A stretch of DNA of 64,000 nt from Sphagnum compactum (GCA_965153455.1 OZ234496.1:11183863-11247862), one strand, 5' to 3'; positions 1 through 13,766 are shown, numbered from the stretch's first letter. The notes: generated from the letters alone by a model not told the origin. A program made the numbers and translations.

Positions 1-47
1 ATGCAGGGTGCTTGATACATGTTTTTGTTGTTGTTTCTGAATTTCAG

Positions 48-1397
48 GTTGGAGCTCTGATGATTGTGGGAACATTGGCCAACAGAACTCAATTGGCACC
101 ATCTCTTCTAGAAACATTAGGTGATTTGTCAGCAAGATTTTTCCAAAAGGAATCTGAGCTAGAAAATTCTCCTCTACTGCAACTGGCACTGATGGTTATG
201 ATCCAGCTTATGCAGGTTGTGTAACTCCTCTCTTTTTTCACTCTGGTATTACAGAACCATTTATCTGCATGTATGTGTCACATTGGGTACTTAAGAGCAG
301 TCTCTATTAGGTTTAGGGTTTAGGGAACAGTCCATTAACCCTTTAATAGGTTAATGGACTGTTGCAACAAATTGCTGTTGAAGTCTGACAATCTGATATC
401 TCTTCAATTGGGCTGGTGGGTGGGTATTCAGACTCAAGAATTTGAAAAATTCCCTCCAAAACCTTTCAAGTCCCTAGTAAGAATAAGGTGGGTGAAATGC
501 TTATGCCTTTTGTCTATGATTTGCACTACATACTGTAATAGACACAGATGTGGTCTGCAGAGTGTCATTTATATTGTGATCTCTCAAACTTTTGTGAGTG
601 CTGTTGTGGGGGGTTAATGGCGTTGGGGTTTTTCCTCAGGTCTTGGCTTCTTTTCCAGGAGAAGAAATGGATGTAGGATTCTGGTGTTTTTTTTGTTCCT
701 TTTTTCTGTGAATTGAGAACTTGTTTTGTTTTGTCTTCTATAATTTGTTAAAACATTCTAAATTGAGCGCGGTAAGTTGTTGTTTGTTTATGTGGCCAGA
801 AATATCTGTCTATTGCTGGCCAAGATGGTGGAAACTTTTGATGCAAGCAGATTTTTAGCCCTCTTGCTTACTGCCCTCGTTCAGCACTGGTCAGTTCTGA
901 TTCTTCACTTCAATAATTGGGTGTAGATGTAGTGAATAGTAGCACATTTTCTGTCAGTTTTTAAAGCTCAATACTTGAACTGGCACTACCCATGCACACC
1001 AGTGAATGAAGAACATCAGCTGAGAGACTTGCTTTTTGTGGTTGAATCAACACAACTAGTGTTTACACTTTATGTCTCCATAGTTTGCCCAAGAATGCTA
1101 ACCACAGCAATTGCATCGAGTTGGGAGTCCTGGGAGATCAAGGGTCTTGACAAGTCATCCAGTTGGAAGATTGCTGACTTGGGTCTCTGGTTTTGTGTTG
1201 TTCTACTGAGTCCACAGTACAGTTCATACACACTATGAGCAGATGCTGCTGAGTATGGTCAGCATTGTGCCGATCCATCATCATGTTGCTCTACTGGTGA
1301 CCAATCTTTTGGAACTCTACATTGGCAATGGCAGTGGTGGACAGCTTGCAGAGGGTGACATGTTGGAGCCAAGTATGTCCTGCAGCATTGCCAATCG

Positions 1398-1430
<33 letters not shown>

Positions 1431-4400
1431 TGTTCTTTTGTCTTACATGGTAAACAGCCATTTGTCATCTGTCATATGGGATTGGGTCTGAAACACTTCT
1501 TTGGGAGGTGATAAATGACTTCAGACTGACTACTAGGGGTCACAGGTTTTGCCATGCCTCAGACAAAAGCTTATGGGTATTGATGTGCACAGGAAGAGTG
1601 GTTAAGCAAATTTTGAAGGCAGTTGAAAGACAATTTCCAGCTGAGTTGGACACTGCAGTAACCTCATGGTTGGAGGTTGGTCAATCCTTTTTCTTCTACT
1701 CTTAGTTATTTATGAAACCTTGGCAAGTATGAGCCCAGACTTTGGCAATGGTGATCAAGGCAAGATGATGTATTTGAAATCTGATTCATGCTTTGAGCTT
1801 TGGGTGTTGCATATCTGACTTCTTTGCAAAGCCTTGACCACGTGTGATGTGTGGTATCTACAGCGTACCCAAGAAGATGGGACTGGTGTTAAGGAGGGCC
1901 CCCGGATGCAAGCTTTACGTGACATCTTTTACGGAAGTCTCCATATGCCACTTGCAGACTCCAATACCAGTCTATATTTATCAGTCGACCATCCTGAGGT
2001 AGAGTATATGGTTTTGATTCTGTTGTGCATTTTACCTTTGGTTGACAATTATGCTTATTTCCGTGATCTGCCTTGGAACAGTCTGGATGCTGAGCCATAC
2101 ATGCTGGTATTCCACCTGATTGACATATGGGGATTCTCTTTTTCATGGCATTCATCTGCAGATTGGGTATTGTTGTCATCTCTGGGGACCTACCACACAC
2201 AGTCCTACCCTTCTGATGGAAACTGTTGTGGATGTGTGAATTTCTTCATTGGTTGATTTCAGACTAAGAGGTTGTAGTGAAGAAGTCTATGTGACCATGG
2301 TCTTGTGAGGGAGAGGTGGGTTTTGTTGCTGCATGGTTTCCCTAAGCCTCTCTAAACCTCTACACTGCTGAATCTTGATGTCTGTCTTGATACTCACAGG
2401 CAAAAATTAGGGAGGCAGCAGTCCATCAGCTCATGGAACTCGGGAGTACACTACCATCCAGCAATGAGGCGGCAGAGGTATTTTGGCTTGGGTGGGGGCA
2501 AGTACTTAATTAGCTTGAAAAGTGCTGCAGGATCTTTGATCAGCAAGGATAGGAGCATGGAAGAACATCTCACAAACAATTTTTCAGTGTTAAGATCGCT
2601 TCTTTTGGGTTGTGTTTCAAAGAAGGCTTTCTTATTTGGTTGACCTTCTATATCCTTCGGTACGCTAATGGTAATACCCAATTGTTCAAGGATAGCCGAC
2701 ATTGTGGCTGATCATCATGTCTTGGTTTTTGGTGGCTGTTGTAGATGAAAATCATAATCTGTGACACTTTGTTGCGGCGTGCCAATGATGATCAATTTTC
2801 AGTTGTACGGGCAGTTCTTTCTGGGGACTCCTTGGTGATGTTGGTGCCTGCTGAGAAGTGCTTCCACACATTGGCAACTGTTATCACCAGATGCAGGAAT
2901 ATAATAAAATCAGGTTTGTGTATCGGTAGTGTTTTTGTCTAGCAGAGATGTTTGCCAGGGTGCAAAAGAAAAGTTGTAGAATTGCAAACACTATCTTGCA
3001 CAGACAGTAGTGGCACGTCTGTGTAACATTACATATACACATGAGGTAGAAGTTGTGGAATAGGGACACAGTCAAGTCTTCAGGGCGCATGCAGCACTTG
3101 CCTTTTTCTGTTCAACTGGTCTGTGAATTTTTTCTCTCTAGAGCTCTGGAAGCATAATGTTAGTTTTGGTTGTATGGAACTGTTTTTCTACAGGATCGAA
3201 ACCACAGCAGAGGGAGGCCAAGGCAGTTGCAACGTTGGCACTCAAACTACTTTCTTCACAGTTTCTGGAGTTGCATCCAAGCTTCACAGAAAAAGTGGCA
3301 TCTGTCATGGCAGATCATTTGCTGGTTTCTCAAAAGGTTGGTCTATTTTTTTCTACTGAAGGTTCTGAAGGGAAATTGCATTTGAGATTTGAGCTCTCTC
3401 ATGTTTTGTTGTGTTCACATAATAGGACCCTGCCACTTGGCTATAAAACTGTGTGCTGCAGTTCCTCTTTCTGATGGTTGAGAATTATTGGGATTGAAAA
3501 AATTGGGGAGTTGCAGACATTGAAGCTAAACATGATGGTATTGAAGTTAGCGGGGAAGATGTCATTTGGTCTGTTCCAAGGTTTGTCAGAGTGGAATGAG
3601 GAGACACCAGTTTCGAAGCAGAGCCAAAAGAGCCGCAAGGTGAGCTCAGAGAGAAGCTCATCTTAAAACCTGAGTTGGTTGCCTTTTGCTTGTGGCAGTA
3701 TGAAATGGGCAGAGGGTTTAGGGTCTTGGGTGTCAAAGCTTGAAGGTCTGTTGGCACAGAACTACATAAGTTGCAGCATGTAAGTTTATCTCTCGCCCAC
3801 TGTGCATTGCAGGAAGATTGGAAAGTGAGAATCAATGAAAGGGTGGTTTCCAGCTTGTCCCTCCCCCTGTATGAAAACAGTGCCACTTTGCTACCACTTT
3901 GGTTCAAGGCTTCTGGAGGAAATGAAAGGGCAAGGATCCTAGTTCTGCTAATTGTCTTACAGCTTATTGGGCAAGCTCGTAAAGGTGAAAAAATCTCTTA
4001 GTTTTTCTTCTAGTTTTGGTTTTGGCATGTTGTAGAATTGTTAGAGGAATTCATCTTTCAACAGCATCATCAGTTCATGTGTGTTGAAGCAGTAGTTGTG
4101 GCTACACATGTGTTCCCTTCCAATTGAGTTTGCTAATTTCTTTTTCCTGTGTTTGCAGAGGATATTCCCCACATTGTTGATGCAACTCTCACATGGCTCA
4201 CAAATGACTGGGTGTCTGTTGGGTTAGAGAAGGTCCCCTCATTGCCAGAGCTACAACAAGAGGTACTTCTGATGGGTCTCTACAGAAAGTTTGACACATA
4301 GAAGTACAACTGAGGCTTAGGTAGAAGTATAGGAATGTTAAGGATACACAGCTGCAGCAATGATGGGTTTAGGGTTTAGGGCAACCCTAAACTCTGAACC

Positions 4401-7229
4401 CAAAGATTGCTGCAATGGCATCTAGTTGGGTAGTTCTTCAATCTCACCTAGTTGCTATTTTCTGAGATGTAATTTGGACAATGGGTGGGCATGGTGTCAC
4501 TGTGAATGCTTGCCTTGCAGACAGACTATAATGCATCAGGAATTGCTTCCAATGTCTACCGGTTGCTCGATACACAGCCCTCACTTTTGTTGGAAAAGCT
4601 GCTGCTTATGGTCCTGTATAAGCTGCTTGAAATTGTGCCTTCCAATGAAGAGGTGTGCTCTTTTTCAGTTGTCCACTGCAAAGGTTACAAAATCATTTTT
4701 CAATTCACCTCTTTTTATCAGGAAATGGTTCAAGGCTCCATTGCACTTGTTCCTCATGACTTAATCTTACTCTTCTTGGACTGCAGGGGCAAGCAGGCCA
4801 GTGGCAGCAGATGTTGACTCGGTTTTTTGTGCTGCTTGCAAGTGGCCCCTCGATTGACAAATTTTCCTTGCACCTGGATCTCTTTTTGAGACGACTGTCG
4901 GGAAATGTATTTCCCTTCCTTGCAGATTTCTTCACAGAAGAAGGTACATTGCTGTTCCACGCCTTACTTTCAGAGGAGAATTTTCTGGTTTAGGGTTTAG
5001 GGATCAGCTATCCTGTGTAACTTTTGAGTAGGTGGATGTTCAAGGCAGATTTTACAAGAAGTTCTTCAGTCTCCCAAGTCATTGATCAGGATTATGTTTT
5101 GTCTGTGTGTTTCTAATGGCATTGCAGGAACAGTGGCTCCATCAATGCTACACAAGCACAGTCTGGATCTGCTGGCTTCTCATTATGCACATTTTGTGAC
5201 CATTAGTGAATCTGAACTACAGAAGCTGAAGCAAGCATTGCCTTCTGATTTTGACAACTTACAAGTAGCTTTACCATCTCTACTTGTTGAGCTTGCCAGT
5301 CCTATCCAGGTATTTGTCAAAGCTATCTATGTCGTCAAGTGATACACTTATTGTTTTGGGTGCTGCTGGGTTGAAGTAAAGCATCAAGGCTGATGCTGAA
5401 CCTGTCAGCATTTGCATCTTTTGGGTGGTATGTGTGTAGCTAGAGAATCAGTTGTTGAGATGTGACCTAAACCCTAAAACCGCTTCCAGAAATTCCTGGT
5501 AGAATGAAGAATTCTCTGGGTGTCTAAGCCAACGGTTAATTTTGAAGTGTGTGTCTGTGGAGTTTTCTCTGTATTTGGTATCATTGAATCCATTATCTGC
5601 ATTTGGTATGTCTCTCTCATACACACTATTCTTCGTTTAGGTCATTCGTAGGAGTGCTGGAGAATGTGTGCAACAACTCCACTTGTTACTGGAGAATCAT
5701 CAAAATGTGTTAAGCACAGCAGGTATGATATCTTCCAGGCCCATTTCTCTTTTCACTTGTTTGAGGAGTTTGTGTTGGGTCATGCCCATACACCCACCCT
5801 TTTCCTTCTCAAGGTGGTGGAGGGTGCTAGAGTTTAGGGTTTAGAGTGCAATCTCTATGTATTGCAGAGAAATCTCACTAATCTTTTCTTATTGGACTGC
5901 CCTTGTGTGTGTCAGAGGTGAAGGATTCGTCAACATTACCACTTGAGGTATTGAGGGAGATGCTGAAAGCTATTGCTGAGGCAAAGGGCTCATTTGGAGC
6001 TGATGAAAAGTATGCATCTTCCTTTTTAGCATCTTTGTTAGGCGACTCAAGTGGTTATGAGGAAGAGGAGGCTCCTCTTGGCACATTTGGGAGCAGGTAA
6101 TAAATCCACCTCTGTTCAGGCAACCAAAGTACCCACCCAGCTCACAATGTTCTTCTCACTTCCTTCTTTTCCTTCACCCACTGCATGGTGGGTACTTCTC
6201 TCACAGGGTTGCACTCAGTAACAACAACACCTGATGCTATTGGGTATGTTTCTGGTGTGTGAATCTGTGCAGATTAAAACATGGCGATCGCAGACTAATT
6301 GTGTCATTTCTGGTGGTGCATGCTCTCCACTTGCCCAGCAAGGCACAGGTACGCAATGCCTGGTTTTTAGGATGGACAACTGCAACAACCGTTGTTCCAG
6401 GCTTAAGCTGCAAACCTTTAGTAGGATAATGGGACGTTTCTCCTCGTTGAGGTTCTTTGCCTGGTCTGTTGTTCTGCAGCTGGTGCTTCTCAAGATGCTG
6501 CAAGGTGTGGGGAATGAGTTAGAGCAAATAAGTGGAACAATTGTAAAGCTTGAGCACCTGCTGCTGCGTCGTTCTCACCACCACCTCCTCCAAGATGAGT
6601 CTCCTCCTGATGCCAACAACAGGTTATCAGCATCAGAGTTGGAACTACTTGAAGTTCTGTTGCAGGTATTTTTCTTTCTATTAGAGCATCTCTAACCATA
6701 GCTGTTACGTGGCCCTCCAACAGTTAACCTCACATCCAAGATACTTTGGAATACTGTTTCCATTCCCCACCCATAAACATGAATTTGATACTGTAAAAGG
6801 TGGGGTACCACTAATAGCAAACCACCTGGACCAATCAAATCAGTTCAACCGATCAATTAATCAGCCTGATGAATAATGGCAGGAGTTGGACAGTGTAGGG
6901 TCTTTTGTCTGGCTCTGAATCCTGTGCAAAAATGCTGGCTCTAAACCATTTTCCTGCTGCAAACCGGCATAATAAATGTGCTTCCTCGTCCAAAACCTGT
7001 TGTGCAGTGTGATGGTGGAGATGCTCTTACATCTGTAGTTCTGGAGAATTTGGGCCAGATCACAGATGGGTCTCCTTTATACTATAGAGCTAGTTGTGTT
7101 ACCTTGAAATATTTGCTGATTCACTTATGCTGTGTTCCTTGGCCATCAGTTGTTTTGGGTTGTTCCCTTTCAACTGTGAAACTGTGGAAGAGCACAGTAC
7201 CACATGTATATTTCTCACGTGTATTGCAG

Positions 7230-7286
<57 letters not shown>

Positions 7287-10200
7287 GGCTTTAGGGTTTA
7301 TGGTAATGCTGCCGATGACTCACCTCCCTTCTTCCTAGTCTTGATATTGTGTTTGTTCTGTGGCAATTTAGATGTTCACTCCAAGGGCTGTGCTTCTGCT
7401 GACAGCTGCTAAGCTTCCACATCATCACGGAGAACACATTCTTAACAAATTTCTTGACGCTTTGAAGGTAAGTAAGTGTACTCATATTGGGTACTTCAGT
7501 TTTGGTACATGCTGCAGAGGGGACAATCGATTGGAATAATTCCTCAGAGTCTTCAGCTCCTAGTAATCGGTGAGAATGGATGAGTACTAATTTTTTTTTT
7601 TCCTGCTGATTTCCATGGTACAGGTTGACGGTGGAGGCTCAGCATCAGATGAGGCTGTAACAAGGCCTTGTTTAGTGGCCCTGAGTTGCTTAACACCTGA
7701 TTTCTATGAGCATCTGCATGTGTCAGTACAGGTTTGCTGCTCAGCTACACAAGCTCCATGGCATTCTGAATTCCTAACCTTAAACCCTAAACCTCGCAAG
7801 CTGTTGTTTGGCCAAAACAGGAGTGTTAGATTGCAAAGGGTTTCTAGACACAGGGTTCATGAGTGGAAATCATTTTCCTGCAAAAAGCTGTCACTACTCC
7901 AGAGTCTGAAAGACTGTTCTTGTTGCTCTGTTTCTGGCAGGAGCAAGTCTTTGGAACATTGATTCTTCTGAGTTCCAGCACACTTGTTGATATTCATTCT
8001 GCTGCACATGGTGTGCTACACAACCTGAAGGTCTTGCCAGCCCACTTTTCCACCCAAGTGTCTTTGTGTTAGTGCAGCTGTTTTGTGATTGATGAGAACC
8101 CAACAGGGGCCAAACTACTTTGTCGTAATTGTTGGTGTTTGTTTTTGTACAGATGCTTCAGAGATGTCTTTTCACTCTTTTCACATATTGGATCCACAGG
8201 CAGGAGTTTGTAACAAGATAATAGTTTCTTCTAATTTTGTGCAGGTACCCACTGCAATAGTCTCAAAGCTTTTGAAGTCTCTGTGCAATCCAAACCGAGC
8301 TCCATCTGGGAGTCCTGCAAGAAAGAAGAGGAAAGTGCATGTGTCAAAGACAGCTGAGGAGCCAAATGCAGCCTGGCCTACAACACCTGAGCTAGAACTC
8401 TCATATACTACCAGTTTGCTGGAGGTGCTGTTGTGGCTACCCATTACCAGTGATAGGTGATGATCCACCCATTTGCTACTTTTGGGTGGTTGTTGAATTA
8501 TGGAAAAATGGGTTCTTATGATCCAGTGTTTTGCAGCGTGTGATGTCAGCAGTTGTTTTGTAATGGTCTCTGAGCAGCTGTAGAATGCTGCATGTGCAGT
8601 TTCTTAAATTACTACTGATCTTATGGTATGAACACAGGCAGGAGCTGGTGGAATCTCTGTTTACTTTGCTGAAGTGCTCACAGTCTGGAACATGGCCTTC
8701 ATCTGCATCTAAGACGACAGAAATCTCTGGAGATGAGAAAGAGAAATCAAAGACTGTGAATCTCGACTACGTCGAGCAGTTGATACTCATGGCTCTTGAA
8801 AGAGTAATTGCATTGTCGCATTTCCAAGGAGGAGAGCAGGAAGTAATGGCGGTAAGTTGTCCTTTGTTGTGGAAACCTGTATTTATCTTCTTCTTGGTTG
8901 TAAGAACAAGGTGTTGCACCTTTTTTGTTTGATTGTATTGTGAGATATGAGTGTTGTACGTGTGAGTGCAACAGTAAGCTCAAGGGAGTGAGCTCTTATG
9001 GTCTGACCCACACTTCATTTTGTGGGCTGAAACATGAAGATGGATCTTGATATGGTAAAGGTCGACATCACAGCAGTCGTGCAGTGTGTGGCAGAGGCAT
9101 CAGATGTTGCTTTACGCAACCAGGCATTGACTTTGCTTACAGCTATTTCAAGAGTCTCACCTGACCTGGTCTTGAAGCATGTCATTGACATCCTGACAGC
9201 AATTGGTGCATCCACGATTACACAGGTGAAGAAGCTGCTGTCACCCTTCAAACTTGGACTGCACACAGATCTCATTCATGAGTGTGTATTCTTCTGTTAT
9301 GGGTTTTTTTACCAGTTTCACCAAGCATTATCTGACTAGTTGGGATGCTAACAGAATGACAACTATTCACATGAGGTAGCTCAACAAACACTGGTTGCAG
9401 TGGTTCCGTGCTGGTTGACGACAAAGGAGGACCCCACCACTCTGCTGCAGGCAAGTAGTAAGAACTCTCTGGCATTGTGTTTGGTTTCTGGATGCGTTTT
9501 TCTGATATTTTGGCTTACCAGTAATTAATCTATTGCATGGATGGAACTTGCAGGTGGTTATCACCGCATTACCACAAGTTCCTGTACATCGGAGAATGGC
9601 TCTTGTTACTACCCTGCTCAGGTATACTACTGGGCATGTTGCACATTGATTCAATAAAATGTGAAATCTGTATCTACTTTCAGTGTTCCCCCTTTCCCTT
9701 GGTTGCAGGGTCTCTGTTTTGTTAGATCTGCATTGTCTGAAGTGCAGCAACAGCTTGACCACAAGTCTCTTGCACATCATGCAATGGCTCTTGTTGCTCC
9801 CTTGCTCATGGAAAAGGCAGTTAACAAACATGTGGTGATTTCTCTCTCTCTCTCTTGGATTAGGCAATCTTGGTAATGCTCACAGTGGTAGTACTGAGTT
9901 TTTTGTGTTTTGGTTTTGCTCTCTTGTCAGGGTCATGCAGGAGGATATCGGCTTGCATCCTTTTTTCCAGTTGCTCCTGCAGGGAGTGCTTGCAGAGCCA
10001 AAATCCAAAGTGGTGCACAAGGAGAGGAAAGAGAATAATGGAGAACTGCTCCCAGTTGCTGGATGCTGGGAGCTGGAGTTTGCAGAGCAGCTGTGCCAGC
10101 AATATGCACCACATGTGTGGCTGCCAGCTCTTGTTCGCCTGCTACGTACAGTAGACACCCAGTTGTTACCTGTAGCTACAAATTTTGTCACCTCCCAGCT

Positions 10201-13200
10201 CCAGATTCTTGCTGTGAATAATGTACAGCCAGATCTTCAGGTAAGAAAAAGTCCAGTTAGATTGTGGTGTGTCTTCAGGGTTTAGGATTTACATAAATGG
10301 TCAGAGATTAATTGAAAGCTTTAAGAGATGTCAGTCAAGATCACATCGCACCAGCTACTGTGTAACTGTTATATCAATCAGCATATCTGATACTCAATGG
10401 TCATCTCAAGGGTATGGAGTATGGGTACTCCTCCTCTGTCAAAGGAGATTTCCTTTCTGGAGATGTTGGAAATGGCATACACTCTTTGTCACATTTTTTT
10501 CCTGGAGCATTTTTCCATCTCCTTTGTTTTGTGTTGTAGGCGGTGGTTTTCTGCTATGTTTCACCTCTGCCCAAGCCTTTTCTGCTCATGTACAGGTTTT
10601 GACATCATAATGTTTTGTTGTCAAGAGCTCAAATGTGATACAACCAGCAGCTACAATTTGAGGCAGCTTCTTGTTTATTTTCTTCGGATGAGTACCCCTA
10701 AACCCTCAACCCTAAACCCTAAATGGTGAAGTTTTGTCTGGATTGGCAGGAGACATATGTATCACTGCTTGAGCAGGTGATGCTACAGTTGCAGTCTGAT
10801 AAAAAAGGCAACCAAGGTGTAGCTTACGCCCTTCTCAATGTTCTTACGGCGATCATGGCACCCTTGAGCTATTTGGATGGCATTGTGACCCTGCTGCAGC
10901 ATCCTGATACTGATGTACAACGCAAGGTAAGTGTGTGTGTTTGATCAAATGTTGGCGTTCACACATAATGACATCTTTGGGTCAATGCAGTGAAACTGGT
11001 TTCTGATGCAACCAGGATAGCATGTTACCAATCTCATGGCTCTGATCAAGAATTACACTGTCTTTTACAGGTGCTACGTCTCTACATCACGCGGATGAAG
11101 AATGAGGGTACTGCCAAAGAAAGTAGTTCTCGGAGAAAGAAGGTTGATTCTTCATCTATCGAGATTGATGAAGTTACAACAGAGCATGATCTGCAAGAAA
11201 AGATGGGTTTTCAGATTGCAAGGCTTCTGTCACTCCCTGTGGAAGATGCATCCTTGAGTACCAAGCGTGTCGCAGTTGAGGCCTTGGAAGTTTGTGCAAA
11301 GAGATTGGGAGCAACTGATTCCTCAGTGGCTCTCAGTGCTTGCTTGCCTGCAGTCATAGCCATGTTTGACACCAAGAAGAAAGCCCTCAATGCAGCTGCA
11401 GTTCGCTGTGTGACCACACTGCTCTGTATTCTGGGTCCTAGAGGCTTGCCATCTCTGCCTACAATTATCTCACATTTGCTAGCGACTGCTGAGCATTCTT
11501 TGCCGAGTGCCAAGCAGGTGGGGGAACACAGTGGAGAAACAGAAGGCAAATCACAACTCCTAATAGCTGTTCTTAAGGCTATGGAAGCTATTGTCGAGAA
11601 TTTGGGTGCCTTTCTGAGCCCCTACTTGGGAGATATCATTGGATTGGTCACCCTCGAGCCCTCTATTCTTACAGCTGCCAATGAGGAGCTCAGTAAAAGG
11701 GCTGCTGCAGTTCGATTGCTTATTCCTGAAAAAATTCCGGTACATACCCTTTTTCTGCATCGCAGTTTCATAGCAGGGTGGAACTTGTATTGGCAGAGAA
11801 GATATATTTTCAGCAATTTTCTGAGTTTTCACAGTTCTCTACTACACTGATGATGGTAGCTGTAGCACCACCCCCATTGAAGAGTATCGATTTGGTTCTG
11901 CTGACAGTGCAGATCTTGTGATTTTACAGGCTCGACTTTTATTGGACCCACTTGTGAGTTCTTACAACAGGGCACTTGACAGTGGAGCAGAAGTCACATG
12001 CGCATTGTTTCAAATGATGGCAGCTCTAGCTGCAAAGTTGGATAGGACTTCTGTGCTCTCATACCATAGCAAAATATTCAACACATGCCTGATGGCTCTA
12101 GACTTGCGCCACAATCGTCCCCAATCCTTCCATTCCATGACAGAGGTGGAAACCTCTGTTGTGAACACCCTTGTGGCATTGATTCTGAAGCTCAGTGAAA
12201 GCTCTTTCAAACCACTATTTGTGAGTTTACTTGAATGGGCACAATCCAACTTGACTCATACTGACACTGGGACCTCGTACAATGTCAATCGCAACATTGC
12301 ATTCTACAAACTTGTGAATCAGCTCACAGAAAAACTACGGTACTAAACTCTGCAAATACTTCTTTTTTTCTTCTCAATTTTTGTTTGCCACCTATGTTCC
12401 TACTTGTTCCATGGCCCACAGGACTACCATATTTTTTTTCAATAAGTAAGTAGCTGGAGAAAGGAGTTTTTTGTTTTACAATTCACTTGATTTGATTGGA
12501 ATCTCCTGTTTTTGAAGTTTGAAAGATCAAATGTGCTGATGTAAAGCCGGAAATTGAGTCATTCTTTTCTCATTCTTTTCTCAAGGGAAGTTTAGACATG
12601 ATTCTTGGGTGGCAAAACATGTTTGGTGCTGTTCTGTTTTGCAGGTCATTGTTTGTTCCATATTTCAGTTATCTGCTCGATGGGTGTGTTCAAATTTTGA
12701 CGAGAGGTCAAAAGGTTGCAGAAGCCGAGGTGTCAAAACCAAAGAAAAAGCAAAAGAGGTTGACAACTGAGGGTACTACAGCTAGTGCCAAGTTGAGCTG
12801 GGCAGAGTGGCATCTGCGGCAGCTGGTGCTGTCATCATTCCATAAGTGCTTTTTATATGACAGTGTTGGCTACCTTGATGCTGCTAAATTTCAGGTAAGT
12901 TGATCCTGGTAAAACACCAAGATCTGCCATTTTTTTCCACCATTGGTTGGTTGCACTGAATCCAAGAATGAGCATTTTTTTTCTGGTAGTCTAATCCTGA
13001 GTAGTGTTGTGCTGGTCGAGTTCTTTCACACTATGGAATCTTTGTTTACAGGGATAGATCAGTATGCTGATCTATCCTCAAAGCATTGGTGTTCTCTTAT
13101 TGGGAAGTTGGGTTCTGCTGCAGTTGCTGCTGGGGCCAATTGTTTCACAGCTATTGGTAGAGCCACCCATTGAAGACAGCAGTGACATCAACATGACTGA

Positions 13201-13766
13201 ATGGGTGACGGTACAGCAGATGGATGACACTCTTGTGTCATGCCTGGGCCAAATGGCTCTGACAGCTGGAACTGATCTACTGTGGAAACCCCTGAACCAT
13301 GAGGTAATTAATGGGCTCGGGTGTATTTCTACTAGTTAAGGAACTACTCATCTTCAGCACTGATAATTAGAAGTAAAAAATGTCACAAGAATGTCCGGAG
13401 AAAAAACATCTCTGGAAAATATAAGTGTGAAAATCTAAGTGGCTCTCAGCGTCAAAACAAGCAAGTAATTCTTCGGAAGAATTTATGACTAGATTCACAG
13501 GCTTACTACTTTGTTTTGGGTGTGGGCTGGCCCAGGTTCTGATGTGTAGTCGAAGTGAGAAAGTACGGCCACGCTTGTTGGCACTGCGAGTTGTCAAGCT
13601 TTTGGCAGAGCAACTGAAAGAGGAATTCCTTGTGCTGCTGCCAGAGACGTTGCCCTTCTTGGCTGAGCTTTTAGAAGATGCTGATCTAAATGTTGTTGCA
13701 AATACCCAGGGGGTCATCAAGAATCTTGAGGACCTAAGCGGTGAAAATTTGGCTCAGTATTTCTAG
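48..13766 (+). CDS. UTP10: UTP10/HEATR1-like U3 snoRNP (SSU processome) protein, 5' partial
   Basis: HEAT-repeat scaffold of the t-UTP/U3 snoRNP module that supports rRNA transcription and early 18S pre-rRNA processing in the nucleolus. Exons: 48-215, ~800-889 (unsure), 1240-1354, 1593-1675, 1864-1998, 2400-2477, 2745-2913, 3194-3336, 3517-3639, 3813-3984, 4159-4262, 4521-4652, 4787-4943, 5128-5309, 5641-5722, 5916-6096, 6273-6348, 6480-6665, 7008-~7107, 7372-7467, 7624-7731, 7941-8030, 8245-8456, 8638-8851, ~9040-9225, 9355-9450, 9554-9621, ~9709-9831, 9931-10240, 10750-10926, 11071-11739, 11930-12339, 12644-12893, 13124-13303, 13536-13766. Nearly all join in phase, giving about 1,960 codons; the family is about 2,100-2,200 aa, so roughly 200 N-terminal residues lie upstream. 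Family signatures: HEAT repeat SVDHPEAKIREAAVHQL across exons 5-6; ALPQVPVHRRMALV; BP28CT-type block FKPLFVSLLEWA to SLFVPYFSYLLDG; C-terminus IKNLEDLSGENLAQYF, matching HEATR1 ends. A basic ARKKRKV stretch (exon 8245-8456) may be a nuclear signal. The exon 1-to-3 joins and the exact limits of exons 2, 19, 25 and 28 are uncertain. Confidence 0.9.
312..325 (+). repeat. Telomere-like micro-array (TTTAGGG)2 in UTP10 intron
   Basis: Two perfect copies of the plant telomere heptamer lie in the first intron seen. Similar doublets recur through this window. Confidence 0.8.
1398..1424. repeat. (TA)n microsatellite in UTP10 intron
   Basis: About 13 TA dinucleotides lie in the intron between exons 1240-1354 and 1593-1675. 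No other function is visible. Confidence 0.9.
4368..4381 (+). repeat. Telomere-like micro-array (TTTAGGG)2
   Basis: A perfect doublet in the UTP10 intron 4263-4520, followed after a few bases by the reverse-orientation unit AACCCTAAAC, so the site is a small inverted telomeric pair. Confidence 0.8.
4989..5002 (+). repeat. Telomere-like micro-array (TTTAGGG)2
   Basis: A perfect doublet in the UTP10 intron 4944-5127. A single-step variant (TTTAGGGTTTAGAG) sits near 5833-5846 in a later intron. Confidence 0.8.
6681..6944. mobile_element. Possible decayed MITE in UTP10 intron
   Basis: The intron 6666-7007 holds a block starting TTAGAGCATCTCTAACC and ending GCTGGCTCTAA, so the outer bases TTAGAGC and GCTCTAA are inverted. 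The left end resembles PIF/Harbinger-type MITE ends (GAGCATCTCCAAC). Beyond the first 7 bases the two ends match poorly, so this is tentative. Confidence 0.3.
7233..7287. repeat. (GA)n microsatellite in UTP10 intron
   Basis: About 27 GA units with one GC interruption lie just 5' of exon 7372-7467, followed by a short TTTAGGGTTT stretch. Length is probably polymorphic. Confidence 0.9.
9451..9553 (+). other. GC-AG intron in UTP10
   Basis: The exon ends CTGCTGCAG and the intron begins GCAAGT, the usual consensus of GC-AG introns. Only this junction keeps the reading frame into exon 9554-9621 and yields the conserved LLQVVITALPQVPVHRR block. The nearby GT at 9455 would shift frame. Confidence 0.75.
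10696..10723 (-). repeat. Degenerate telomere-like array (CCCTAAA)4
   Basis: Four near-perfect CCCTAAA units lie about 26 bp upstream of exon 10750-10926, in the opposite orientation to most other UTP10 intronic copies. Confidence 0.8.

Noticed and set aside
6234-6695. 153-codon + strand open frame
   Set aside because: It reads out of frame through exon 6273-6348 and its intron before entering exon 6480-6665; splice phases show two separate exons.
13055-13123. Extending UTP10 exon 34 upstream to the acceptor near 13050
   Set aside because: That would place a TAG stop right after the junction; the acceptor before 13124 gives KFQ-LLLGPIVSQLLVEPP in frame, as in plant relatives.
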